Below are positions 56,484-64,000 of a stretch of DNA of 64,000 nt, one piece after another; within the stretch, counting starts at the first letter, position 1; every line of letters begins with the position of its first letter. The notes under the pieces are model-generated. The model was not told where the DNA came from and did no database searches. It saw nothing but the letters and a program-made list of their open reading frames with translations. The DNA comes from Natronococcus amylolyticus DSM 10524. GTDB lineage: Archaea; Halobacteriota; Halobacteria; Halobacteriales; Natrialbaceae. Location: contig NZ_AOIB01000028.1 in the NCBI RefSeq assembly GCF_000337675.1, positions 148,140 to 212,139 of the forward strand. Direction: 5' to 3'. The position numbers and the translations under genes were made by a program.

Positions 56484-56912
56484 TCACTCGGCTCGAAGGG
56501 AGACGACCGGCGTCGAGGCGTCCAGCATGATCGACTGAGCGACGCTCCCGAACAGCGCCTTGCCGACCGGCGAACGGTTGCGCCCCGCGACGACCAGGTA
56601 GCTCGCCCCCTCCTCGTCGGCGTAGCTGGCGACCTCGTCCGCCGGATCTCCGAGAAGTCCGACCGGGGTCGCCTCGACGCCGGCGTCCTCGATCGCCTCC
56701 GCGGCGATCTCTTCGGCGATTTCGACGACGTCTCCTACCGGGACCGACTCCCCCGTCTCGCTGACGTTCGTCCGCTCGAGCGAGACGAACTCGTCGCGGG
56801 TGAGCACGTGGACGACCTCGACCGGTTCGCCGAACGCCTCGCCGAGTTGATGTGCTTCGGTGATGATGGCGCCGGCCCTGTCGGAACGATCGATCGCTGC
56901 AACGACGGTCAT
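56484..56912 (-). CDS. Universal stress protein (UspA family)
   Basis: 142-aa UspA domain: TVVAAIDRSDRAGAIITEAHQL at the start and AGRNRSPVGKALFGSVAQSIMLDA, the ATP-binding-type signature, at the end. ATG 56912 is directly before the first strand. It lies 60 nt upstream of the crotonase gene (same strand), so it may be co-transcribed with it. Confidence 0.85.
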   Translation of the reverse strand: MTVVAAIDRSDRAGAIITEAHQLGEAFGEPVEVVHVLTRDEFVSLERTNVSETGESVPVGDVVEIAEEIAAEAIEDAGVEATPVGLLGDPADEVASYADEEGASYLVVAGRNRSPVGKALFGSVAQSIMLDASTPVVSLRAE

Positions 56913-56996
56913 GGATCCGACGACGGCCTCCACCCATAAATCAGTTACTCGCCGGGCTGAATGGCCCGCAGCCACGATCGGATGGCCTATCAACTA

Positions 56997-57040
56997 TTAG
57001 ATCTAACATTATTGGCCTTCATTTTTCCACTATGTGTGGA
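56997..57040 (+). promoter_or_regulatory. Two palindromes upstream of the TTT transporter operon
   Basis: TTAGATCTAA at 56997-57006 is a perfect 10-bp palindrome. TCCAC-TATGT-GTGGA at 57026-57040 is an inverted repeat with a 5-nt spacer. A TATA box (CTTTATATTT, 57064-57073) lies after them, and GACTC-ACG-GAGTC (57102-57114) makes a potential leader hairpin. All lie before ATG 57150. Confidence 0.5.
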
Positions 57041-57149
57041 TCAAGCCCCAACACAAGAGAAAGCTTTATATTTGTACTGTTTGATCATGGTAGTGTGACC
57101 CTGACTCACGGAGTCGTGTAACGCATTCCAGGGTCTGTGGTCGATACGT

Positions 57150-58220
57150 ATGTCCGAAAAACCAACTCAACGACGTTTGACGGTGGAGGCAACGACCAGG
57201 CGAGGGTTCCTCGGGATCGCTGGTGCGGGTGCGGCGGTATCGATGGCTGGCTGTTTGCAGGACGACGACCCTGATGCCGGGGACGACGAGGATTGGGAAC
57301 CCAGCCAATCGATGCGGTTCATCATCCCGTACGACGAGGGCGGCGGCACCGACGTCTACGCGCGCGGGATCATCGAACCGCTCATCGACGCGATGGGCGA
57401 GGAGATCCAGATCGACAACGTGCCCGGCGGTGGCGGCCTGAACGGGTTCGGGGAACTGTACGGCTCCGAACCGGACGGGCATACGTTCGCGGGAAGTGCG
57501 ACCCCGCTCGAGGTGCCGCCACAGATGCTGGACGATCCCGGGTTCGACCAGCGTGATCTCGAGGGGATCGCGAACATCGGCCGCTCGACGTGGTGTCTGG
57601 TCGTCAACGAGGAGTACGAGGACGAGGTCGAGACGTTCGACGACGTTCGCGAGATGCACAACTCCGGCGAGTGGGACTCGATCGGCATCCAGGAGCCCGG
57701 GAGCCCCCAGGACATCATGACCCTGCTGGCGAAGTACGGCGACGAGTACGCCGACGAGTACGACTGGCAGTGGGAGGACCGGGTTCAGTACACCGGCACC
57801 GGCCCGATCGCGGAGGCGGTGACCTCCGGCGAGGTGCCCTGCGGAATCGGAACCGACGCGGGGACCGAACCCGACGTCTCCGCGGGCGGTATCTACCCGG
57901 TGGCCACGTTCTTCAGCGAGGGATCCGAAGTCTACCCCGACATTCCGTCGGTAACCGACGAGGGATACCCGGAGATGGACTTCATCGCCGGTGTGACCCG
58001 TGGCCTGTACGCGCCACCCGAGACGTCGGAGGGGACGATCGAGGAACTGACCGCACGAGTCGAGGAGGCGACCGAGGACGAGCGCTACGAGGAGTGGTCC
58101 GACGAGACCGGGAATCCGATCTTCTACGAGGGTCCCGAGGAGGCGAACGCGGCGATCGACGACGCGTTCGAGGAGATGGAGGAGCTGGAAGTCATTGAGC
58201 TGATCGAAGAGCACGCGTAA
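57150..58220 (+). CDS. tctC: TctC-like tricarboxylate-binding lipoprotein (Tat exported)
   Basis: 356 aa. TTRRGFLGIAGAGAAVSMAGC combines a twin-arginine signal with lipobox MAGC near residue 35. The rest is a Bug/TctC-type two-lobed binding protein: MRFIIPYDEGGGTDVYARGII, DNVPGGGGLNGFGELY, EGIANIGRSTWCLVV. It captures a carboxylate outside the cell for the TctBA channel. The downstream spacing to tctB is 22 nt. Confidence 0.88.
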   Translation: MSEKPTQRRLTVEATTRRGFLGIAGAGAAVSMAGCLQDDDPDAGDDEDWEPSQSMRFIIPYDEGGGTDVYARGIIEPLIDAMGEEIQIDNVPGGGGLNGFGELYGSEPDGHTFAGSATPLEVPPQMLDDPGFDQRDLEGIANIGRSTWCLVVNEEYEDEVETFDDVREMHNSGEWDSIGIQEPGSPQDIMTLLAKYGDEYADEYDWQWEDRVQYTGTGPIAEAVTSGEVPCGIGTDAGTEPDVSAGGIYPVATFFSEGSEVYPDIPSVTDEGYPEMDFIAGVTRGLYAPPETSEGTIEELTARVEEATEDERYEEWSDETGNPIFYEGPEEANAAIDDAFEEMEELEVIELIEEHA

Positions 58221-58242
58221 CTACCCCCGCCGCTATTATATT

Positions 58243-58887
58243 ATGAGCAACTCAGAGTCATTCAAGAGGAAAGTAACGGCCGAGCGGGTGATGCTCGTTG
58301 TGTTCCTCGTCGTGAGTGCGGTGTTCATTCTCGAGCCGGTGATCGAGAGCTACCCGGACGACGCTCGCGTGTTTCCCCAGCTAACCGCATCAGCCGTCTT
58401 TATCGGTTCGTTGCTCCTATTGCTGCAGAACTACCTTCCTGGCCCTCTCCAGAAGTTCGTCGCCGAGAGTGTCAGCATCACCACCTCAGACTCGTCGGAG
58501 GTGATCGATCAGGTCGAGGAGGACGATGAACCGCTCGAGGAGGTCGATGAGCCGGAGGAGGAGTACAAAAAGGAGACACTCGGTGCGAAGTACGGATACG
58601 AAGTGAACGAGACGGTGTTTATGGTTTCGACGGCGGTTCTGTACTTCGTCGTCGGATGGGCCGCCGGTTTCCTCTTCATTACACCGCTGTACATCCTCGG
58701 GTACACCCTCTGGTTCCGGGTCAATCCGGTCGTCAGTGTCGGACTGGCTATTGGGGGGACCGCCGTCATCTACCTGTTCATGACGTATCTCGTGTTACCG
58801 TTCGACCAGGGGCACGTCTTCGACTTCAGTCCACTCGTGCCGATGCTGTTCGACGGCGCACCGATACTACTGAGAGGTGGACTGTAG
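58243..58887 (+). CDS. tctB: TctB-like small membrane subunit
   Basis: 214 aa, about four helices with a long acidic loop (residues ~85-115, QVEEDDEPLEEVDEPEEEYKKE) between helices 2 and 3. Features fit the small TctB subunit of TTT transporters. Its TAG stop is directly followed by the tctA ATG (0 nt). Confidence 0.85.
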   Translation: MSNSESFKRKVTAERVMLVVFLVVSAVFILEPVIESYPDDARVFPQLTASAVFIGSLLLLLQNYLPGPLQKFVAESVSITTSDSSEVIDQVEEDDEPLEEVDEPEEEYKKETLGAKYGYEVNETVFMVSTAVLYFVVGWAAGFLFITPLYILGYTLWFRVNPVVSVGLAIGGTAVIYLFMTYLVLPFDQGHVFDFSPLVPMLFDGAPILLRGGL

Positions 58888-60387
58888 ATGGCGGTCGACG
58901 CCTTCTTCGAGGGCTTATCGATCGCAACGACGCCCGAGATGCTCGTCTGGCTGACACTCGGGTTGCTCCTCGGGATCGTTCTCGGCGCCCTCCCGGGTAT
59001 CGGTTCGCCGGTCGGGATGGCGATCGTGTTGCCACTGACGCTGCCCCTCGACGCAACGGCGGCGATCATCCTGCTGGTCGCGATCTACAGCGGTGCGATG
59101 TTCGGCGGCTCGATCTCCGCGATCCTGATCAACGCGCCCGGGACCGAGTCGGCCGCAGCGACGACACTCGACGGCTATCCGATGTCACAGAACGGGTTGG
59201 CGAAGAACGCACTCGCCATCGCGACGACGGCCTCGGCGCTGAACGGCTTTCTCGCCGCGATCGCGCTGATCATCCTCTCGCCGGTCCTGATCGAGGTCGT
59301 GTTGGCGTTCGGCTCACCGGAGTACTTCCTGCTGGCGATCCTCGGGATCTCCCTGATCACGATCGTCACCCAGGGGTCGATCGTCAAGGGACTGGTCGCC
59401 GGCGCGCTCGGATTCATGATCTCGACCATCGGGACCGCGATCCTCAGTCCGCGTCCGCGGTACACCTTCGGCCAGTTCGGACTCTACGAGGGGATCGACT
59501 TCGTCGCGGCGCTGATCGGGATGTTCGCGTTCGCCGAGATGATGAAACTCGCCGCCCGCAAACAGATTTCGGAGGACGACGTCGAGATCGCCGGCAGCGT
59601 TCGAGACGGGATTACGACGATATTCAAGTATCCGATGACAACCCTCAAATCGGGCCTGATCGGGATGGGGATCGGGATGGTTCCCGGCTCCGGAGCGACG
59701 ACGTCGACGTTCGTCGCCTACGCAGAGGAGGCTCGCTCCTCCACCAAGGACGGGAGATTCGGCGAAGGTGATCCTCGCGGGGTCATCGCACCGGAGGCCG
59801 CGAACAATCCAACCGTGAGCGGATCGCTCATTCCGACGCTGTCGTTCGGGATCCCGGGCAGCGGATCGACTGCGGTCCTGCTCGGCGGTATCCTCATGCA
59901 CGGACTCCAGCCGGGTCCAGTCCTCTTCGGCGAACAGCTCCAGATCACGTACGCGCTGTTCATCTCGCTGTTCCTCGGTAACGTCCTCATCCTTGCCGTC
60001 GGATTGACGCTGATCCCGTACGCGAGCAAGATCACCGAGCTCGACACCACGCTGATCATTCCGATGGTCGTCGTGCTCTCGTACGCCGGCGCGTACACCC
60101 TGAACCAGAACTGGTGGGACGTCGGCGCCGTCATCGTGCTCGGCGTTCTGGGCTTCTACATGGTCCGGAACAACTACTCGATCATCGCGTTCGTGCTCGG
60201 GATCGTGCTCGGTCCGATCGCCGAGGAGAACTTCTTCCGGTCGCTGCAGATCTCGGGCGGCGAGTACACGATCTTCTTCGATCCGATCAACCGGCCGCTG
60301 TCGTTCCTGCTGACGCTTGCCATCTTCCTGATCCTATTCGGTCCCTTCCTGAAGGGACGGGTCAAGCGGCTCGTCAGCAGGAACTGA
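58888..60387 (+). CDS. tctA: TctA-like large membrane subunit of TTT transporter
   Basis: 499 aa, about 12 helices. TctA signatures: LGALPGIGSPVGMAIVLPLTLPLD, GAMFGGSISAILINAPGT and a second related half with GMVPGSGATTSTFVAYAEEARSS. It forms the transport channel with TctB. The substrate class is citrate-like, but TTT systems carry many carboxylates. Confidence 0.9.
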   Translation: MAVDAFFEGLSIATTPEMLVWLTLGLLLGIVLGALPGIGSPVGMAIVLPLTLPLDATAAIILLVAIYSGAMFGGSISAILINAPGTESAAATTLDGYPMSQNGLAKNALAIATTASALNGFLAAIALIILSPVLIEVVLAFGSPEYFLLAILGISLITIVTQGSIVKGLVAGALGFMISTIGTAILSPRPRYTFGQFGLYEGIDFVAALIGMFAFAEMMKLAARKQISEDDVEIAGSVRDGITTIFKYPMTTLKSGLIGMGIGMVPGSGATTSTFVAYAEEARSSTKDGRFGEGDPRGVIAPEAANNPTVSGSLIPTLSFGIPGSGSTAVLLGGILMHGLQPGPVLFGEQLQITYALFISLFLGNVLILAVGLTLIPYASKITELDTTLIIPMVVVLSYAGAYTLNQNWWDVGAVIVLGVLGFYMVRNNYSIIAFVLGIVLGPIAEENFFRSLQISGGEYTIFFDPINRPLSFLLTLAIFLILFGPFLKGRVKRLVSRN

Positions 60388-60464
60388 CACTCGATCCCTT
60401 CTCGAAGCGAGCGGCGAACAACCGCTATCACAACGGCTAAGTACCGACGTGCGACCGGTATCGT

Positions 60465-60887
60465 ATGGAAGACGGTTGGCAACACGTCACACTCGAGGAG
60501 CTCGAGACCAATCCCGACAAGCCGGGACGCCGGTGGGAGGCCTCGCCGGCGCTCGGAATTGACGCGTTCAACTTCAACGTCGCCGTGCTCGAGTCGGGCG
60601 AGCGACTCTCGCAGAATCATTTCCACTATCACGAAAATCAGAAGGAGCTGTTCTACGTCGTTTCCGGGTCCTGTCGCGCCGAGACGACTCGAGAGACCCT
60701 GACGCTCGAGGCCGACGATATCGTCGCGTTCGACGAGGGGAAGGCGGGCGCTCACCTCGTCTACAACCCGTTCGAGGAGCCGTGTAAGCTCGCCGCGATC
60801 GGGTGGCCCCAGGACGGACGGTATCCGGTCCACCAGCTCGAGACCGCGGACGAAGCGACGGACGGCTCCGTTGGGGACGACAAGTAG
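60465..60887 (+). CDS. Cupin-domain protein
   Basis: 140 aa. A single cupin barrel: RLSQNHFHYHENQKELFYVVSGSCRAE (His pair, Glu) and AGAHLVYNPFEEPCKLAAIGWP. Metal-dependent small enzyme or sensor. Probably has its own promoter 78 nt downstream of tctA. It may act on the imported acid (inference). Confidence 0.75.
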   Translation: MEDGWQHVTLEELETNPDKPGRRWEASPALGIDAFNFNVAVLESGERLSQNHFHYHENQKELFYVVSGSCRAETTRETLTLEADDIVAFDEGKAGAHLVYNPFEEPCKLAAIGWPQDGRYPVHQLETADEATDGSVGDDK

Positions 60888-60941
60888 GGGTACTGGGGAG
60901 TCGACACCACCACCGAGTTTAATACTCGAGTGCCCGTATCG

Positions 60942-61112
60942 ATGGCTATGCCGCGACTCCAGCGGGGACTCGTACTGGGCGGAATCGTGCTCAACGCGTC
61001 GGCGTTCGTCTACTCCCTGTACGTCCGATCGGTGCTGTACGCGACGGTGTTTCTCGTCGTCACCGCGTATCTCCTCGTCGTCTACCGGGCGAACGACGGG
61101 TACGCCGATTGA
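60942..61112 (+). CDS. Small membrane protein, two helices
   Basis: 56 aa with two transmembrane segments (GLVLGGIVLNASAFVYSLYV and YATVFLVVTAYLLVVY). Start ATG 60942 or ATG 60948. TTTAATACTC at about 60919-60928 is a TATA-like sequence at the right distance. Function unknown. Confidence 0.55.
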   Translation: MAMPRLQRGLVLGGIVLNASAFVYSLYVRSVLYATVFLVVTAYLLVVYRANDGYAD

Positions 61113-61428
61113 AACGACTCCCGGAAGGCCGCGTGGGAACGGCGCGCTGGAGTGGTGCGATCCACGAACACGACTATGCTCGCAGCCGAGTGGCACAACA
61201 GTTATGTGAGTTCCCTCGACTAGCAGTTACCACACACGAAACATGCAAGCGATTAGCAAACGACCGGTGACTGCTCCCCGCTTCCCGACCGACCGGTTCG
61301 CGGTGCGGCGAGCAGTCCGACCGTTCGCCGACGGCCGGACCGGCGAGTAGACGCCCCCTCGTCGCCTTCCCGGGCCGCTTTCGGCATCGCTTGCAACAGA
61401 AACCGCTTCGACCAACACCAGATATCCA
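61113..61428. other. Intergenic region before the FAD/Fe-S oxidase
   Basis: 316 nt, no clear gene; a 36-codon frame from ATG 61242 has no conserved features. Promoter elements of the downstream gene are not obvious. Confidence 0.35.
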
Positions 61429-64000
61429 ATGGCTACACACGACAGACCGATCGACGCAGACCCGGCGACGGATCGTCGCGCGGAGTACGACTACCAGAAC
61501 GAGACGACGGAACGAACCGATCTCGTCGACGCGCTCGAGCAGCGGGTCGACGGCGACGTCCGCTTCGACGAGTACTCCCGCGAGCTGTACGCGACGGACG
61601 CGAGCGCCTACGAGATGCTCCCGATCGGCGTCGTCTACCCGACCGGGACCGACGACGTCGCCGCGGTGATGGGTTACTGTGCGGACCACGAGATCCCGGT
61701 GCTCCCCCGAGGTGGCGGCACGAGCCTCGCCGGACAGACCGTCAACGAGGCCGTCGTCCTCGATTTCACTCGCTACATGAACGGGGTGACCGACACCGAC
61801 CCAGACGCCAGGCGGGCTCGAGCCCAGGCGGGGATCACGGTCGGCGAACTCAACCGGACCCTCGAGCCCCACGGGCTCAAGTTCGCCCCGGACCCGTCGA
61901 CCGCCGACCGGAGCGCCCTCGGCGGCGCGATCGGGAACAACACGACCGGGGCGCACTCGCTGAAGTACGGCAAAACCGACGCCTACGTCGAGGAGGTGGA
62001 GGTCGTCCTCGCCGACGGCTCCGTCGAACGGTTCGGCGAGATCGACCTCGAGGAACTGCGCGAGCGGGGCGATCCCGACGGGGAGCTCCTCGAGCGGATC
62101 TACGCCGAAGTCGCTCGGGTCGTCGACGAGGAGAGCGACGCGGTCGAGGAGGCCTACCCGACGCTCAAGCGGAACGTCTCGGGGTACAACCTGGACATGC
62201 TCGTCGAGGAGGCCAAGAGCGGAACCGTCAACCTCGCGCGGCTGCTGGTCGGCAGCGAGGGCACCCTGGGAATCGTCACGGAAGCGGAGGTTTCCCTCGA
62301 GACGATCCCGAACACGATCTCGGTCGCGGTGCTTTGCTACCGCAGCCTGCTCGACGCGATGGACGACGTCGGGGATATCCTCGAGCACGACCCCGCGGCG
62401 GTCGAGGTGCTGGACGACGTGTTGCTCGATCTGGCGCGAAACACCGAGGAGTTCGCCGACGTCGTCGGTATCCTTCCCGAGGGGACCAGTTCGTTCCTGC
62501 TGGTCGAGTTCTACGCGGACGACGAGGAGGAGGGCCGCGAACTGGTCGAGGCGCTGATCGACGACCGCGAGGGCGAGATCGCGTTCGACGCGTTGACGGC
62601 CTACGACGAGAAACAGCAGTCCCGGCTCTGGAAGATGCGAAAGGCCTCGACGCCAATCTTGCTCTCGCGGACCGGCGACGAGAAACACATCGCCTTTATC
62701 GAGGATATCGCGATCCCGCCGGAGCACCTCATGGAGTACGTTGCCGACTTCCAGGAGGTCATGGAGGAAAACGGGACGTTCGGCAGCTTCTACGCTCACG
62801 CCGGGCCGGGCTGTATGCACGTCCGACCGCTCGTTAACACGAAAACCGCCGACGGGGTCGACACGATGGAGGCGATCGCCGACGGCGCGACGGACCTCGC
62901 GGTGAAGTACGGCGGCAGCGTCTCCGGCGAGCACGGCGACGGTCGCGCCCGCACGCAGTGGAACCGGAAGCTGTACGGCGACCACATCTGGAACGTCTTC
63001 CGCGACCTGAAGACCGCGTTCGATCCCGACTGGCTGCTCAACCCCGGCTCGGTCTGTGGCGACCACGACATGACCGAGAACCTCCGGTTCGGCCCCGACA
63101 GCGAGTTTGAAGCCGGCTTCGAGCCCGCCCTGAACTGGGAGAACGAGAACGGGTTCCAGGGGATGGTCGAGCTCTGTCACGGCTGTGGCGGCTGTCGGAC
63201 CAGCCAGGAGGGCACCGGCGGCGTGATGTGTCCGACCTACCGGGCGGCAGACGAGGAGATCACGAGCACCCGCGGCCGGGCGAACATGCTCCGCCAGGCG
63301 ATGACTGGTGAACTCGAGCCGGACGAGGCGTTTTCCGACGAGTTCGTCACCGAGGTGATGGACCTCTGTATCGGCTGCAAGGGCTGTGCGAAGGACTGTC
63401 CGAGCGAGGTCGACATGGCGAAGCTCAAGGTCGAGGTCGAACACGAGTACCACCAGCGAAACGGCGCCTCGATCCGCGAACGCATGTTCGCGAACATCGA
63501 CACGCTCTCGAAACTCGGCAGCGCCACCGCACCGCTGTCGAACTACATGACGAAGCTGCCGGGCGCCCGGACGGTGATGGAGAAAACCGTCGGGATCGCC
63601 CGAGAGCGGTCCCTGCCGACGTTCCACCGGGAGACGTTCACCGACTGGTTCGAGAGCCGGGAGTCGACTGTGGATCCGGAGACGGCCGACCACAAGGTCC
63701 TGTTGTTCCCGGACGTCACCACGGAGTACAACGATCCCGAGATCGGCAAGGCCGCGGTTCGGCTCCTCGAGGCCGCCGGCGTCTACGTCGATCTCCCGTC
63801 CGGAACCACCAGCAGCGGTCGCCCCGCCTACTCGAAGGGCTTCCTCGAGACGGCTCGCGAACAGGCCGAGCAGAACGTCAACGCCCTGATTCCGAGAGTG
63901 CGAAACGGCTGGGACGTCGTCGTCTGCGAGCCCAGCGACGCGGTCATGTTCCAGTCGGACTACCCGGATCTGGTCACCGGCCACGACGTGACCGACGTCG
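61429..64000 (+). CDS. FAD-binding and 4Fe-4S-binding D-2-hydroxyacid dehydrogenase-like protein, 3'-truncated by window end
   Basis: At least 857 aa; no stop before 64000. FAD-binding domain (PCMH type): PRGGGTSLAGQTVNEAVVLDF near residues 86-106 and SALGGAIGNNTTGAHS. A C-terminal flavin-oxidase cap follows (GEHGDGRARTQW). Then two 4Fe-4S motifs (CHGCGGCRTSQEGTGGVMCP near 583; CIGCKGCAKDCP near 646) and the beginning of a CCG/heterodisulfide-type domain. This fusion resembles glycolate oxidase GlcD plus GlcF or D-lactate dehydrogenase. It sits at the end of the organic-acid island and may oxidise an imported 2-hydroxyacid. Confidence 0.88.
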   Translation, partial: MATHDRPIDADPATDRRAEYDYQNETTERTDLVDALEQRVDGDVRFDEYSRELYATDASAYEMLPIGVVYPTGTDDVAAVMGYCADHEIPVLPRGGGTSLAGQTVNEAVVLDFTRYMNGVTDTDPDARRARAQAGITVGELNRTLEPHGLKFAPDPSTADRSALGGAIGNNTTGAHSLKYGKTDAYVEEVEVVLADGSVERFGEIDLEELRERGDPDGELLERIYAEVARVVDEESDAVEEAYPTLKRNVSGYNLDMLVEEAKSGTVNLARLLVGSEGTLGIVTEAEVSLETIPNTISVAVLCYRSLLDAMDDVGDILEHDPAAVEVLDDVLLDLARNTEEFADVVGILPEGTSSFLLVEFYADDEEEGRELVEALIDDREGEIAFDALTAYDEKQQSRLWKMRKASTPILLSRTGDEKHIAFIEDIAIPPEHLMEYVADFQEVMEENGTFGSFYAHAGPGCMHVRPLVNTKTADGVDTMEAIADGATDLAVKYGGSVSGEHGDGRARTQWNRKLYGDHIWNVFRDLKTAFDPDWLLNPGSVCGDHDMTENLRFGPDSEFEAGFEPALNWENENGFQGMVELCHGCGGCRTSQEGTGGVMCPTYRAADEEITSTRGRANMLRQAMTGELEPDEAFSDEFVTEVMDLCIGCKGCAKDCPSEVDMAKLKVEVEHEYHQRNGASIRERMFANIDTLSKLGSATAPLSNYMTKLPGARTVMEKTVGIARERSLPTFHRETFTDWFESRESTVDPETADHKVLLFPDVTTEYNDPEIGKAAVRLLEAAGVYVDLPSGTTSSGRPAYSKGFLETAREQAEQNVNALIPRVRNGWDVVVCEPSDAVMFQSDYPDLVTGHDVTDV

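Noticed and set aside
61242-61352. 36-codon frame from ATG 61242
   Set aside because: Very basic peptide with no promoter or conservation clue; probably non-coding.
61174-63984. 936-codon open frame on the minus strand
   Set aside because: It runs antisense to the FAD/Fe-S oxidase, whose motifs are clear; its translation has no domain and is the typical shadow of acidic GC-rich coding DNA.

Overview
The window reads as a GC-rich chromosome segment of a halophilic archaeon (class Halobacteria). The evidence is strongly acidic proteins, Tat-type lipoprotein signals, TATA boxes about 25-30 nt before start codons (leaderless transcripts), many tiny zinc-ribbon proteins, a HalOD1-domain protein, and an Lrp regulator closely resembling haloarchaeal LrpA1. 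No rRNA, tRNA, CRISPR array or intact insertion sequence was recognised. About 70 genes are supported. The first (Mrp-type ATPase) and the last (FAD/Fe-S oxidase) run off the window ends.

Region 1-13 kb is a nitrogen-oxide respiration block. It holds an Mrp ATPase, a NarG-like molybdoenzyme exported by Tat as a likely lipoprotein, the four-cluster NarH subunit and the NarJ chaperone. On the opposite strand follow a quinol-type nitric oxide reductase with an unusual ~340-residue N-terminal extension, a small membrane protein, and a ScdA/RIC di-iron repair protein, then a UspA. No membrane subunit (NarI, or NarB/NarC) is present. Region 13-24 kb is mixed housekeeping and regulation: VOC protein, deaminase, SDR, aminotransferase, cupins, two near-identical PadR regulators, an AtoE-type transporter, a HalOD1 protein and an HpcH/HpaI aldolase.

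Region 24-34 kb has a MATE exporter, an ABC-2 exporter whose permease is interrupted by an in-frame TGA, L-asparaginase, an HNH nuclease, an M24 peptidase overlapping a MaoC dehydratase, LrpA1 and a lipoprotein. Region 34-46 kb starts with a TetR regulator divergent from an amidohydrolase plus FAH-family operon. A palindrome TTTAC-N6-GTAAA lies 35 nt before the amidohydrolase, and the same architecture recurs 32 nt before a BNR-repeat gene 5.6 kb away, which defines a likely small regulon. An orphan GvpH-like Hsp20/PRC-barrel/acidic-protein group lies between. A ComEC-like metallohydrolase with DUF3006 and several small hypotheticals follow.

After an AT-rich gene-free stretch (46.3-47.2 kb), 47-64 kb is an accessory catabolic island for an unidentified organic acid. 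It contains a thiolase with Ser at the nucleophile position plus its DUF35 partner, an IclR regulator, an MFS carrier, two family III CoA-transferases, a ThDP-dependent enzyme, a crotonase, a complete tripartite tricarboxylate transporter (TctC-TctB-TctA), a cupin, and a D-2-hydroxyacid-type FAD/Fe-S dehydrogenase. The parts suggest uptake of a carboxylate, CoA activation, C-C cleavage and beta-oxidation-like steps. The substrate is not readable from sequence.
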